Shown in pieces: positions 1 to 6,040 of a DNA stretch of 6,174 nucleotides (position 1 is its first letter; the number at the start of each line of letters is the position of its first letter). This DNA is from Campylobacterota bacterium (GTDB lineage Bacteria > Campylobacterota > Campylobacteria > Campylobacterales > Sulfurovaceae). The notes beneath the pieces are model-generated. The model searched no databases and was not told where the DNA came from. It was given only the letters and a program-made list of their open reading frames with translations. The translations under genes and the position numbers were made by a program. The stretch lies in contig JAHZJZ010000322.1 of assembly GCA_022600655.1 (NCBI GenBank), positions 1 through 6,174 on the forward strand. The letters run 5' to 3'.

Positions 1-653
1 ACTACTACTCTATAAGCAGTTCTCTTTTTCGTTGGAATGTATTTCTTGACGATATGAATATTTTTTAATGCCTGTTTTGATTTGAACTCTTTAGCACTTT
101 TAGGGTCAAAGAAAGAGGCAATCTGAACCGTATACTTTTTTGTAGTAGTTTTTGCTTTTTGTTTAGTTACAGGTTTTCTTTTGGTATTTTTAGCAATCTT
201 ACTTCTCTTTTTACTGCTAGAGATCACTTCAATTTTAACTCTACCGATTCCTTTTTTAGTCATACCAAGTTTTTTAGCGGCTCCATAAGAGAGGTCAATA
301 TCACGTGAACGGTAAAATGGTCCTCGGTCATTGACTCTAACTTTAACAGATTTTTTATTATCTAAATTGGTTACTTTTAGAACGGTGTTCATCGCATAGG
401 TACGGTGTGCTGCTGTCATGTTATACATATTGTAGCGTTCACCATTGGCTGTTAGTCGCTGATGAAAAGGTTTACCATACCAACTCGCTTTTCCTATTTT
501 TACGTGACCCTTTTTAACATATCTAGGATAGTACTTAATCCCTCTATCTTTATAGGCTAAAATGTTACGGTCTTTGGCTTGGAGTGTGCTTGTGAAAAGT
601 GTTGTACTTATAGAGATAAGTAGTAGTGCTTTGACAATATTATTTAACTTCAT
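1..653 (-). CDS. rlpA: RlpA-like septal ring lytic transglycosylase, 3' end cut by window edge
   Basis: The frame is open from an ATG at 653 down to base 1 (217 codons, no stop). I translated it by hand. Residues 1-26 look like a signal peptide (basic MKLNNIVK, hydrophobic core, then LQA before KD). Residues 51-144 form a double-psi beta-barrel with RlpA hallmarks: ASWYG (56-60), TANGE (68-72), TAAH (80-83), VNDRGPF (107-113) and RDIDLSYGAAKKLG (117-130). E72, H83 and D109 match the residues regarded as important for glycan cleavage in this family. A Lys/Thr-rich linker follows, then a SPOR domain start (KYTVQIASF, 173-181), which binds denuded septal glycan. RlpA cleaves such glycans during daughter-cell separation. 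Unlike classical 'rare lipoprotein A' there is no lipobox cysteine, so the product should be periplasmic. The start is supported by GAGGAA (minus strand, 668-663) 9 bases upstream. Family assignment is firm; the C-terminus is not visible. Confidence 0.92.
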   Translation of the reverse strand, partial: MKLNNIVKALLLISISTTLFTSTLQAKDRNILAYKDRGIKYYPRYVKKGHVKIGKASWYGKPFHQRLTANGERYNMYNMTAAHRTYAMNTVLKVTNLDNKKSVKVRVNDRGPFYRSRDIDLSYGAAKKLGMTKKGIGRVKIEVISSSKKRSKIAKNTKRKPVTKQKAKTTTKKYTVQIASFFDPKSAKEFKSKQALKNIHIVKKYIPTKKRTAYRVV

Positions 654-687
654 TAAATATAATTCCTCTGTAAAAAATATTAATGGA

Positions 688-693
688 ATTATA
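688..693 (-). promoter_or_regulatory. Predicted -10 box of the rlpA promoter
   Basis: On the minus strand a perfect TATAAT lies at 693-688, about 35 bases upstream of the rlpA start, preceded by an A/T-rich stretch. There is no convincing TTGACA-like -35 at 16-18 bases. A weak -35 with A/T-rich upstream sequence is usual for sigma70 promoters of Campylobacterota. The predicted leader is about 30 bases and includes the GAGGAA ribosome site. Confidence 0.5.
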
Positions 694-773
694 TTATTTT
701 AAACTGTGAAAAAAGATAAAATGTGATTCTTTTTGATATTTTTCAGTTAAGTGATACTTTTTAGAGTCAACCA

Positions 774-790
774 TTAGTCTTGTACACTAA
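774..790. repeat. Short inverted repeat upstream of the htpG promoter
   Basis: TTAGT (774-778) and ACTAA (786-790) form perfect 5-base arms around 7 bases, with a TGTACA palindrome overlapping the spacer and right arm (781-786). It ends 28 bases before the proposed htpG -35. It does not match the CIRCE element (HrcA) or the HAIR element (HspR), the heat-shock operators expected in this phylum. Arms this short can occur by chance in A/T-rich DNA. Confidence 0.25.
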
Positions 791-818
791 AGTTTATTTA
801 GAAAAAAAACTAAAGCTC

Positions 819-847
819 TTGAAAAATTATGAAAAATATACTACAAT
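819..847 (+). promoter_or_regulatory. Sigma70-type promoter of htpG
   Basis: TTGAAA (819-824) and TACAAT (842-847) are separated by exactly 17 bases, each differing from consensus at one position. Transcription would start near 854, giving a leader of about 27 bases that contains the ribosome site AAGGAA (867-872), 8 bases before the htpG ATG. No CIRCE or HAIR heat-shock operator overlaps it, so the sequence shows no HrcA or HspR control. Confidence 0.65.
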
Positions 848-880
848 TCCAAAAAATATTACGATTAAGGAATTTAAACG

Positions 881-2743
881 ATGGCAAAACATCAGTTTCA
901 AACAGAGATAGGTCAACTCTTAAAATTAATGACCCATTCACTCTACTCAAATAAAGAGATTTTTATAAGAGAGTTGGTATCAAACTCTAGTGATGCGATA
1001 GATAAATTTAACTACTTACAACTGACCGATGAAAATTTTAAAGAAGATAACTGGACAGGTAAAATCAATGTAAACCTAGATGAAGCAGATGGTTCACTAA
1101 CCATTGGTGATAACGGTCTAGGGATGAATGAAGATGATTTGATTAATCATCTAGGAACCATTGCAAAATCTGGAACCAAATCATTTGTAGAGAGCCTTAC
1201 AGGTGATGCAAAAAAAGATAGCAACTTAATTGGTCAGTTTGGTGTAGGATTCTACTCAGTATTTATGGTAGCAGACAAAGTAGATGTGATTACTAAAAAA
1301 GCTGGTGAAGACCAAGCCTATATGTTTAGTACCGATGGAACAGGTGAGTTTGAAATCAAGCCTGTAACCAAAGAGGAACATGGAACGGTTGTCTACATTA
1401 AGCTTAAAGAGGAAGAGAAAGAGTTTTTAAGCAAGTGGCGAACGCAAGAGGTTATTAAGAAGTACTCTAACCACATTGCTTACCCAATTATGATGCACTT
1501 TTCTGAAGATGAGACCACAGGTGAGGGTGATGATGCCGTTACTACCAAAGTTAAAAAGTCAGAACAAGCCAATGCTGCAACTGCTCTTTGGACGCTTTCA
1601 AAGTCTGAACTTAAAAAAGATGACTATATAGAGTTCTATAAGACACTCTCACATGGTGATGATGAGCCGTTAACCTACCTGCATAATAAAGTTGAAGGAG
1701 CACAAGAGTTTACCACACTGTTCTATATTCCTAAAACAGCTCCAATGGATTTATACAGAGCAGACTACCAGAGTGCTGTAAAGCTTTATGTTAAAAGAGT
1801 ATTTATTACCGACGATGATAAAGAGCTATTGCCTACTTACCTTAGATTTGTTAAAGGTATTATCGATTCAGAAGATTTACCACTAAATGTTAGCCGTGAG
1901 ATTCTTCAAGAGAACCGAATCTTAGCAAACATTAAACAAAATGCAACTAAGAAGATTTTACAAGCGATTAAAAAGCTAAAAGATGAAGATGCAACAACCT
2001 TTACAGAGCAGTACAATAAAGTAATCAAAGAGGGAATCTTCCAAGACCACACCAACAAAGAGTTGTTACTTGAGATTGTAAAATATAAGAGTTCGACCGA
2101 AGATGGTATGGTATCACTTGATGACTATATTAGCCGTGGTGATTCTGAGAAAAAAGAGATTTACTACATTACAGGTGAAGATGAAAAAGTATTAAGAAAC
2201 TCTCCACTACTTGAAGCGTATAAAAAAGCAAATATTGAAGTGCTTATTTTGGATGACAAAGAGATAGATGAGATTGTAACACCATCTATTGGAACCTTTA
2301 AAGAGTGGGCGTTAAAAGATATTACGACTATCGATGCTCCTGATTCTAAAACAGAAGAAGAGAAAGAGGAGATTAGCAAGGAGTTTAAATCTTTGACAGA
2401 TAGAATCAAAGAGGCTCTAGGTGAAGAGGTTAAAGAGGTTAAGACTACTTCAAGACTTACTTCAAGTCCATCATGTGTGGTAAAAGACGCAAACGACCCT
2501 ATGGCTGGTATGGCACATATGTTTGCACAGATGGGTCAAGAGATGCCAGAGACACCACTTATCTTAGAGGTAAACCCTGAACATGCGATGATTCAGAAAC
2601 TGGATAAACTAGAAGATGCAACACGATTTGCTGATATGGCGTGGATACTTCTTGACAGTGCAAAACTCTCAGAGGGGATTGAGCCTAAAGATAAGTCTGC
2701 ATTTGCGTCACGCATTGCAAAAGTGGCAACAGAAGCACTTTAA
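881..2743 (+). CDS. htpG: Molecular chaperone HtpG (bacterial Hsp90)
   Basis: This is a cytosolic ATP-dependent homodimeric chaperone that remodels partly folded client proteins together with the DnaK system. At 620 residues it is full length (E. coli HtpG is 624). The N-terminal GHKL ATPase domain (about 1-230) shows RELVSNSSDA (30-39) with catalytic E31 and Mg-binding N35, the nucleotide-binding GDNGLGM (76-82), the lid region LGTIAKSGTK (91-100) and the glycine-rich IGQFGVGFYSVF (117-128). The middle domain has ALWTLSKSE (235-243) and LPLNVSREILQ (333-343), where R339 corresponds to the arginine that contacts the ATP gamma-phosphate. The C-terminal dimerisation domain includes TSSPSCVV and a Met-rich stretch (GMAHMFAQMGQEM). 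The first ATG is well supported by AAGGAA at 8-base spacing and by the typical MAKHQFQTE start. It is divergent from rlpA and probably monocistronic. No key residue is missing. Confidence 0.98.
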   Translation: MAKHQFQTEIGQLLKLMTHSLYSNKEIFIRELVSNSSDAIDKFNYLQLTDENFKEDNWTGKINVNLDEADGSLTIGDNGLGMNEDDLINHLGTIAKSGTKSFVESLTGDAKKDSNLIGQFGVGFYSVFMVADKVDVITKKAGEDQAYMFSTDGTGEFEIKPVTKEEHGTVVYIKLKEEEKEFLSKWRTQEVIKKYSNHIAYPIMMHFSEDETTGEGDDAVTTKVKKSEQANAATALWTLSKSELKKDDYIEFYKTLSHGDDEPLTYLHNKVEGAQEFTTLFYIPKTAPMDLYRADYQSAVKLYVKRVFITDDDKELLPTYLRFVKGIIDSEDLPLNVSREILQENRILANIKQNATKKILQAIKKLKDEDATTFTEQYNKVIKEGIFQDHTNKELLLEIVKYKSSTEDGMVSLDDYISRGDSEKKEIYYITGEDEKVLRNSPLLEAYKKANIEVLILDDKEIDEIVTPSIGTFKEWALKDITTIDAPDSKTEEEKEEISKEFKSLTDRIKEALGEEVKEVKTTSRLTSSPSCVVKDANDPMAGMAHMFAQMGQEMPETPLILEVNPEHAMIQKLDKLEDATRFADMAWILLDSAKLSEGIEPKDKSAFASRIAKVATEAL

Positions 2744-2753
2744 TATTACTTTT

Positions 2754-2776
2754 TTATAGCTTTATCAAGCTATAAT
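2754..2776 (+). promoter_or_regulatory. AT-rich hairpin overlapping a TATAAT box between htpG and the lipoprotein gene
   Basis: TTATAGCTT (2754-2762) and AAGCTATAA (2767-2775) form a perfect 9-bp stem with a 4-base loop, 10 bases after the htpG stop. The right arm contains TATAAT (2771-2776), preceded by GC and a T-rich tract, as in other promoters of this window. It may be the -10 box for the downstream operon, with a start near 2783 and a leader of about 56 bases, or a weak htpG 3'-end hairpin. No clean T-tract follows, so a strong intrinsic terminator is unlikely. Confidence 0.45.
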
Positions 2777-2797
2777 CTCTCTTATAAAACTATCTTT

Positions 2798-2821
2798 CGT
2801 GGGCAGAAATGCCCACGCTAC
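2798..2821 (-). repeat. REP-like palindrome with GTAG head (copy 1)
   Basis: CGTGGGCA (2798-2805) and TGCCCACG (2810-2817) form a perfect 8-bp GC-rich stem around GAAA. On the minus strand it is headed by GTAG (2821-2818). A GTAG tetranucleotide before an imperfect or perfect palindrome is the usual architecture of REP sequences processed by RAYT (TnpA_REP) transposases. There is no T-tract on either side, which argues against an intrinsic terminator. If transcribed it would sit in the leader of the lipoprotein mRNA, ending 8 bases before the ribosome site. No RAYT gene is visible here. Confidence 0.55.
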
Positions 2822-2838
2822 AAATAAGGAATAGGACA

Positions 2839-3474
2839 ATGAACAAACACATAAAAAAGATTTCAAATACTACTATGGTCGGTGGTATGAGTGCAATGGT
2901 TATCGCAACATTAACAGGTTGTGGTGATGGTGGAGTAGCTCAGCAACAGCCAGTTCAAGAACCAGCTCAGCAACAGAACATGGTAAAAGAGGGTGCAACC
3001 GTTACCATCGAAGAGAAGCCTGTAGGGACTTTTAAGATTATTGATGAGGTTCCAAGTGTTAGTACTCGTGTTATCTTAAAAGATGAGAATGGAACTGAGA
3101 GAATTCTATCTCAAGCAGAGATTGATGCTTTAGTTAAAGAGGAAGAGGCAAAAGTTGAAGCAGGAACTTCAAACTTAACCAAAAGTCCTGAAGAGGTAAC
3201 CGATTCAGGTGGTATGGGTCTAGCTGGAACACTTATGGCAAGTATGGCTGCTGGTATGGTAGGTGCAATGCTTATGAACAAGCTTATGAACAACCAAAAC
3301 TATCAGCAAAATAGAAGAACCAGCTACAAGTCACCAAGTGGTTACTCAAAATCACAAAGCAGCTTTAGTAAAGCCAGAGCAAACAACGCAGCTAGTAAAT
3401 CATCTAGCAGTAGAAGTTCAGGTTTCGGAGCCAATAAAGCATCAAGTAGCCGTTCGTCAAGTTTTGGTGGGTAG
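2839..3474 (+). CDS. UPF0323-type lipoprotein with Ser-rich tail ending in Gly-Gly
   Basis: I place the start at 2839 (211 residues), not at the in-frame ATG at 2809, which lies inside the palindrome and would add ten residues before the signal peptide. AAGGA (2826-2830) is 8 bases before the chosen ATG. Residues 1-27 are a lipoprotein signal with lipobox LTGC (25-28), so C28 should be lipidated. +2 is Gly, not Asp, so an outer-membrane destination is possible. A Gln/Pro linker (33-47) leads to a small domain (about 50-110: VTIEEKPVGTFKIIDEVPS, TRVILKDENGTERILS, a helix EIDALVKEEEAKVE). A Gly/Ala/Met-rich hydrophobic stretch (124-150) follows, then a basic Ser/Asn-rich disordered tail with the repeated motif SSSRSSxFG (189-197, 202-210) and terminal GG. 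It resembles Campylobacter Cj0371 and Helicobacter HP0232 as I recall them. Its architecture parallels E. coli YgiB, also paired with a GspS-like enzyme. Biochemical function is unknown. Confidence 0.85.
   Translation: MNKHIKKISNTTMVGGMSAMVIATLTGCGDGGVAQQQPVQEPAQQQNMVKEGATVTIEEKPVGTFKIIDEVPSVSTRVILKDENGTERILSQAEIDALVKEEEAKVEAGTSNLTKSPEEVTDSGGMGLAGTLMASMAAGMVGAMLMNKLMNNQNYQQNRRTSYKSPSGYSKSQSSFSKARANNAASKSSSSRSSGFGANKASSSRSSSFGG
3466..3471 (+). promoter_or_regulatory. Ribosome-binding site GGTGGG inside the lipoprotein gene end
   Basis: The only purine/G-rich tract at a suitable distance from the ligase ATG (3478) is GGTGGG, 6 bases upstream. It coincides with the last two glycine codons of the lipoprotein. 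With only TCG between stop and ATG, translation of the two genes is probably coupled. The tract is a poor match to the AAGGA sites used elsewhere in the window. Confidence 0.5.
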
Positions 3475-3477
3475 TCG

Positions 3478-4656
3478 ATGAAATTAACCCCTATAAAAGT
3501 TCCAGATAACGCTTTTTTAGAAAATATAGGTTTCTATTGGCACACTGACCCCGATGCAACTCCTTATGTAGCGAGTGAGATTGTCGATGTCACGCCTGAT
3601 GAAGCCGATGCTTACTATGAAGCAGCCAATGAACTCTATGAGATGTTTGCCGAAGCTGGTGAGTATGTGATAGAAAATGACCTTTTCCATGAACTTGGCA
3701 TTCCTTTTAATGTGGTTGATGCGATTAGAATGAGTTGGGAAAATGATATTCACTGGCATCTTTATGGACGATTTGACCTTGCTGGTGGAATTGATGGACA
3801 ACCGATAAAACTGATTGAGTTTAATGCCGATACCCCAACAGCACTTTTTGAGACTTCTATCTTGCAGTGGGCGATGCTCAAAGCTAACAATATGGAAAAC
3901 ACTCACCAGTTCAATAATGTTTACGACGCGCTTAAAGACAACTTCAAACGACTTGTCATGATGGAAGATGATGTAGAGGGGTTTGAAGAGCATTACGAGG
4001 GTTGGAAGATACTCTTCTCATCGGTCAAAGATAATCCTGAAGAGGAGAGTACAGTTAAGCTTCTTCAAACTATTGCTAATGAGGCAGGATTTGTAACCGA
4101 GTTTGCCTATATGGAAGATGTAGAGTTCTCTGCTGAAGAGGGTGTCTTCTACAACGATGAGAACTATGAGTACTGGTTCAAACTCTTCCCATGGGAAGAT
4201 ATCGCCATCGACGAGAGTGAGTTGGCTAGACTTATGACGCAAATTATGGAGAACCAAAAAGCAATTTTCCTTAATCCTGCGTACACGCTGATGTTTCAGT
4301 CAAAAGCCTTTATGAAGATTCTTTGGGATTTATACCCAAATCATCCACTGCTCTTAGAGACCGACTTTGAACCTCTACAAGGCATCGCTCAAGTAGAGAA
4401 AAAAATCTTTGGACGAGAGGGTGCAAACACCATTATCGTTGATGAAAATGAAAATATCATCGAAGAGCGAGATGGTGAATATGGCGAGTTCCCATCAGTA
4501 TTCCAAGAGTATGTAGAGTTACCAATCGATAAAAATGGTGAGAGCTACCAAGCAGGTGTCTTCTTCGCTTACGAGGGGTGTGGACTTGGCTTTAGACGAG
4601 GTGGTTTGATTTTGGATAACTACTCGAAGTTTGTTGGGCATCGGGTTGTGGAGTAG
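3478..4656 (+). CDS. Glutathionylspermidine-synthase-like ATP-grasp ligase (YgiC/YjfC type, no amidase domain)
   Basis: The 392 residues cover only the synthetase half of the GspS family; the CHAP amidase domain of E. coli Gsp is absent, as in YgiC and YjfC. Visible landmarks: YGRFD (96-100), LIEFNADTPTALFET (112-126) with acidic/Asn residues E114, N116 and D118 of the metal/ATP site, KLFPWE (235-240), NPAYTLMFQSKAFMKILWDLYP (266-287), EKKIFGREGANT (307-318) with nucleotide-binding lysines and the glycine-rich loop, QEYVELP (343-349), and the tail AGVFFAYEGCGLGFRRGG (359-376) with NYSKFVGH near the end. The known family reaction uses ATP to phosphorylate the glycine carboxylate of glutathione and joins it to an amine of spermidine. 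The substrate here is unknown. It is cytosolic by sequence (no signal). It follows the lipoprotein gene by 3 bases, a pairing also seen for E. coli ygiB-ygiC, which suggests a shared envelope-related job. A true polyamine-glutathione role is not implied. Confidence 0.88.
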   Translation: MKLTPIKVPDNAFLENIGFYWHTDPDATPYVASEIVDVTPDEADAYYEAANELYEMFAEAGEYVIENDLFHELGIPFNVVDAIRMSWENDIHWHLYGRFDLAGGIDGQPIKLIEFNADTPTALFETSILQWAMLKANNMENTHQFNNVYDALKDNFKRLVMMEDDVEGFEEHYEGWKILFSSVKDNPEEESTVKLLQTIANEAGFVTEFAYMEDVEFSAEEGVFYNDENYEYWFKLFPWEDIAIDESELARLMTQIMENQKAIFLNPAYTLMFQSKAFMKILWDLYPNHPLLLETDFEPLQGIAQVEKKIFGREGANTIIVDENENIIEERDGEYGEFPSVFQEYVELPIDKNGESYQAGVFFAYEGCGLGFRRGGLILDNYSKFVGHRVVE

Positions 4657-4676
4657 CGTAGGCACTTTTTCCTACG
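4653..4676 (+). repeat. REP-like palindrome with GTAG head (degenerate copy 2), overlapping the ligase stop codon
   Basis: GTAG (4653-4656, containing the ligase TAG stop) heads CGTAGG (4657-4662) and CCTACG (4671-4676), a 6-bp stem with an 8-base loop. The palindrome is 20 bases, the same length as copy 1. The change of the fourth base G to A is compensated by C to T at the paired seventeenth base, while an inner C-G pair is lost. The T-run is in the loop, not after the stem, so it is not a standard terminator. It lies in opposite orientation to copy 1, and the two bracket the two-gene operon. Confidence 0.45.
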
Positions 4677-4718
4677 AAAAATATATAACTTAAAGAGGAT
4701 AAAACTATAAAAGTTTTC

Positions 4719-4759
4719 AGTACAGTGAAATATTAGAAAGAAATTTATTTCACTGTACT
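4719..4759. repeat. 14-bp inverted repeat upstream of the ATPase gene (possible operator)
   Basis: AGTACAGTGAAATA (4719-4732) and TATTTCACTGTACT (4746-4759) are perfect inverted arms around 13 A/T-rich bases. A third half-site, CTGTACT (4781-4787), repeats the outer end of the right arm just after the -10 box of the ATPase promoter. Three AGTACAG-type half-sites around a promoter suggest a regulator binding region; a relic of mobile-element termini is the alternative. No T-tract follows, so a terminator is unlikely, although the transcript could form a stable hairpin. Confidence 0.6.
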
Positions 4760-4769
4760 ACCTAAAATA

Positions 4770-4778
4770 TGCTATAAT
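4770..4778 (+). promoter_or_regulatory. Extended -10 promoter of the ATPase gene
   Basis: TGCTATAAT is a perfect extended -10 (TGN plus TATAAT). No good -35 is present. Transcription would start near 4785, within the CTGTACT half-site, giving a leader of about 24 bases. The ribosome site is AAAGAG (4798-4803), 5 bases before the ATG at 4809. Confidence 0.6.
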
Positions 4779-4808
4779 ATCTGTACTAAACCACAATAAA
4801 GAGCAGAT

Positions 4809-5999
4809 ATGGACTTAATTACAACCCTTTTTTACTATTCAAATCTTTTTCAATCGTCAGTCGTCCCTACTTATAAGCGTTCTATCTACAATAAGATTGG
4901 TTTTACTCATAAACTTATAGGTTTAAAAGGTGCTAAAGGGGTAGGAAAGACAACACTTTTACAACAGTATCTACAGAGTTTAGATATGGATGTTTCTGAA
5001 AAAGTCTATATCTCTATGGATAATCCTCTTATCGGTTCAACAAGACTCTTAAGTGTTGCAGAGGAGTTTCAAAAACGAGGTATAAAGGTTTTAGTGGTTG
5101 ATGAGATTCACTACCAAAAGGATTTTGAACAAGACTTAAAGACCATTTATGATTTTTTTGATATTCAAGTGGTCTTTTCAGGTTCAAGTGCTATTGCATT
5201 GTCCAATGCTGATTTAAGTCGAAGAGCTTTGGTTTATAGTGTACCTATTCTCTCTTTTCGAGAGTTTTTAGAGTTAAAATTAAACATAGAACTAAAGAGT
5301 ATCTCTTATGAACAACTTCTCTCATCTCATACCCAAGAGGCATTTAATGTCATCTCTCAAATAAAACCATTGAAATATTTTGATAATTATCTTAATTTTG
5401 GGGTATACCCTTTCTTTTTAGAAGGAGGGGAGCAGGAGTATGTGATGAAGCTAACGGCTGCTGTCAACAAAACAGTAGAGAGTGACTTGTTGCAACTTTT
5501 TAAAATTGACCCTCAAAATATTTCACTGCTTAAAAAGCTTTTGGTAGTGTTATGCCAAAACCCACCTGGTGAGATGAATATTACTTCATTGGCAAAAGAG
5601 ATGGGTCTTAACGTTAAGACACTCTACAACTACATTATAGCTTTAGAAAAAGGAAAATTGATTCATTTGCTCTACTACAATAAAAAAGGAAATGCACTTT
5701 TCCAAAAGCCTGATAAGGTTCTTTTAGATAACTCTAGTCTTTTTAAAATCCTATGTCTCTCTTCAAATAAAGGCTCTATGCGAGAATCCTTTTTTCTCTC
5801 TATGCTTTATGAACACGCTATTGTTTATGCAAAAAAAGGAGACTATACTGTTGATGGTAAAAATAGATTTGAGATAGGGGGAAAAGGTAAGAGCTTTAAA
5901 CAAATAAAAGACATAGAAAATAGTTATTTGGCTCTTGATGATATTGAAGTAGGGGAGGGAGACAAAATACCTCTTTGGCTGTTTGGGTTTTTATATTAA
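4809..5999 (+). CDS. AAA family ATPase of the DUF4143 (archaeal/bacterial ATPase, AAA_14) type
   Basis: Residues 35-50 hold the Walker A loop GAKGVGKTT (41-49, K47), and VLVVDEIH (94-101) is Walker B with D98/E99. VVFSGSSAIAL (121-131) is the sensor-1 strand and LSRRALVYSVPILSFREFLEL (136-156) is the signature following it in this family. A winged-helix-like region is seen around 256-285 (ITSLAKEMGLNVKTLYNYIIALEK). The C-terminal part has RESFF (325-329), GDYTV (344-348) and FEIGGKGKSFKQI (354-366), a layout compatible with a PD-(D/E)xK nuclease fold (an acidic residue such as D345, then E355 and K359). At 396 residues the length is normal and the gene looks intact. Members are often scattered accessory genes; roles suggested for the family range from DNA handling to defence or toxin-like functions, none established for this protein. 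It has its own promoter and operator-like repeats, and no partner gene is visible within the window. Confidence 0.87.
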   Translation: MDLITTLFYYSNLFQSSVVPTYKRSIYNKIGFTHKLIGLKGAKGVGKTTLLQQYLQSLDMDVSEKVYISMDNPLIGSTRLLSVAEEFQKRGIKVLVVDEIHYQKDFEQDLKTIYDFFDIQVVFSGSSAIALSNADLSRRALVYSVPILSFREFLELKLNIELKSISYEQLLSSHTQEAFNVISQIKPLKYFDNYLNFGVYPFFLEGGEQEYVMKLTAAVNKTVESDLLQLFKIDPQNISLLKKLLVVLCQNPPGEMNITSLAKEMGLNVKTLYNYIIALEKGKLIHLLYYNKKGNALFQKPDKVLLDNSSLFKILCLSSNKGSMRESFFLSMLYEHAIVYAKKGDYTVDGKNRFEIGGKGKSFKQIKDIENSYLALDDIEVGEGDKIPLWLFGFLY

Positions 6000-6040
6000 A
6001 GTCTATATTGTACGCCAATGTAGAAAGATTCGATTTATAT

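Noticed and set aside
2164..2409. 81-codon minus-strand frame inside htpG
   Set aside because: Its Ser/Ile/Leu-rich translation is what the reverse of Lys/Glu/Asp-rich sense codons gives; no independent support.
2809..2838. In-frame upstream ATG that would lengthen the lipoprotein by ten residues
   Set aside because: It lies inside the GC-rich palindrome, has no ribosome site, and would place MPTLQIRNRT before a complete lipoprotein signal peptide. The ATG at 2839 has AAGGA at 8 bases.
3111..3293. 60-codon minus-strand frame inside the lipoprotein gene
   Set aside because: Antisense shadow of the Gly/Ala/Met-rich region. The hydrophobic look comes from the complementary codons.
3517..3993. 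158-codon minus-strand frame inside the ligase gene
   Set aside because: It is fully antisense to a well-supported coding gene, has no recognisable motif or ribosome site, and its composition fits a shadow of the sense frame.
4657..4676. Intrinsic terminator of the ligase operon
   Set aside because: A stem is present, but its T-run is in the loop and A-rich sequence follows; no T-tract lies downstream on either strand.
4691..4736. Ribosome-site-like AAAGAGGA followed by a nine-codon frame starting with ATA (would read M/I-KVFSTVKY)
   Set aside because: ATA is not a normal start codon, the frame is tiny and overlaps the inverted repeat. It could be a decayed gene start or leader peptide but cannot be supported.
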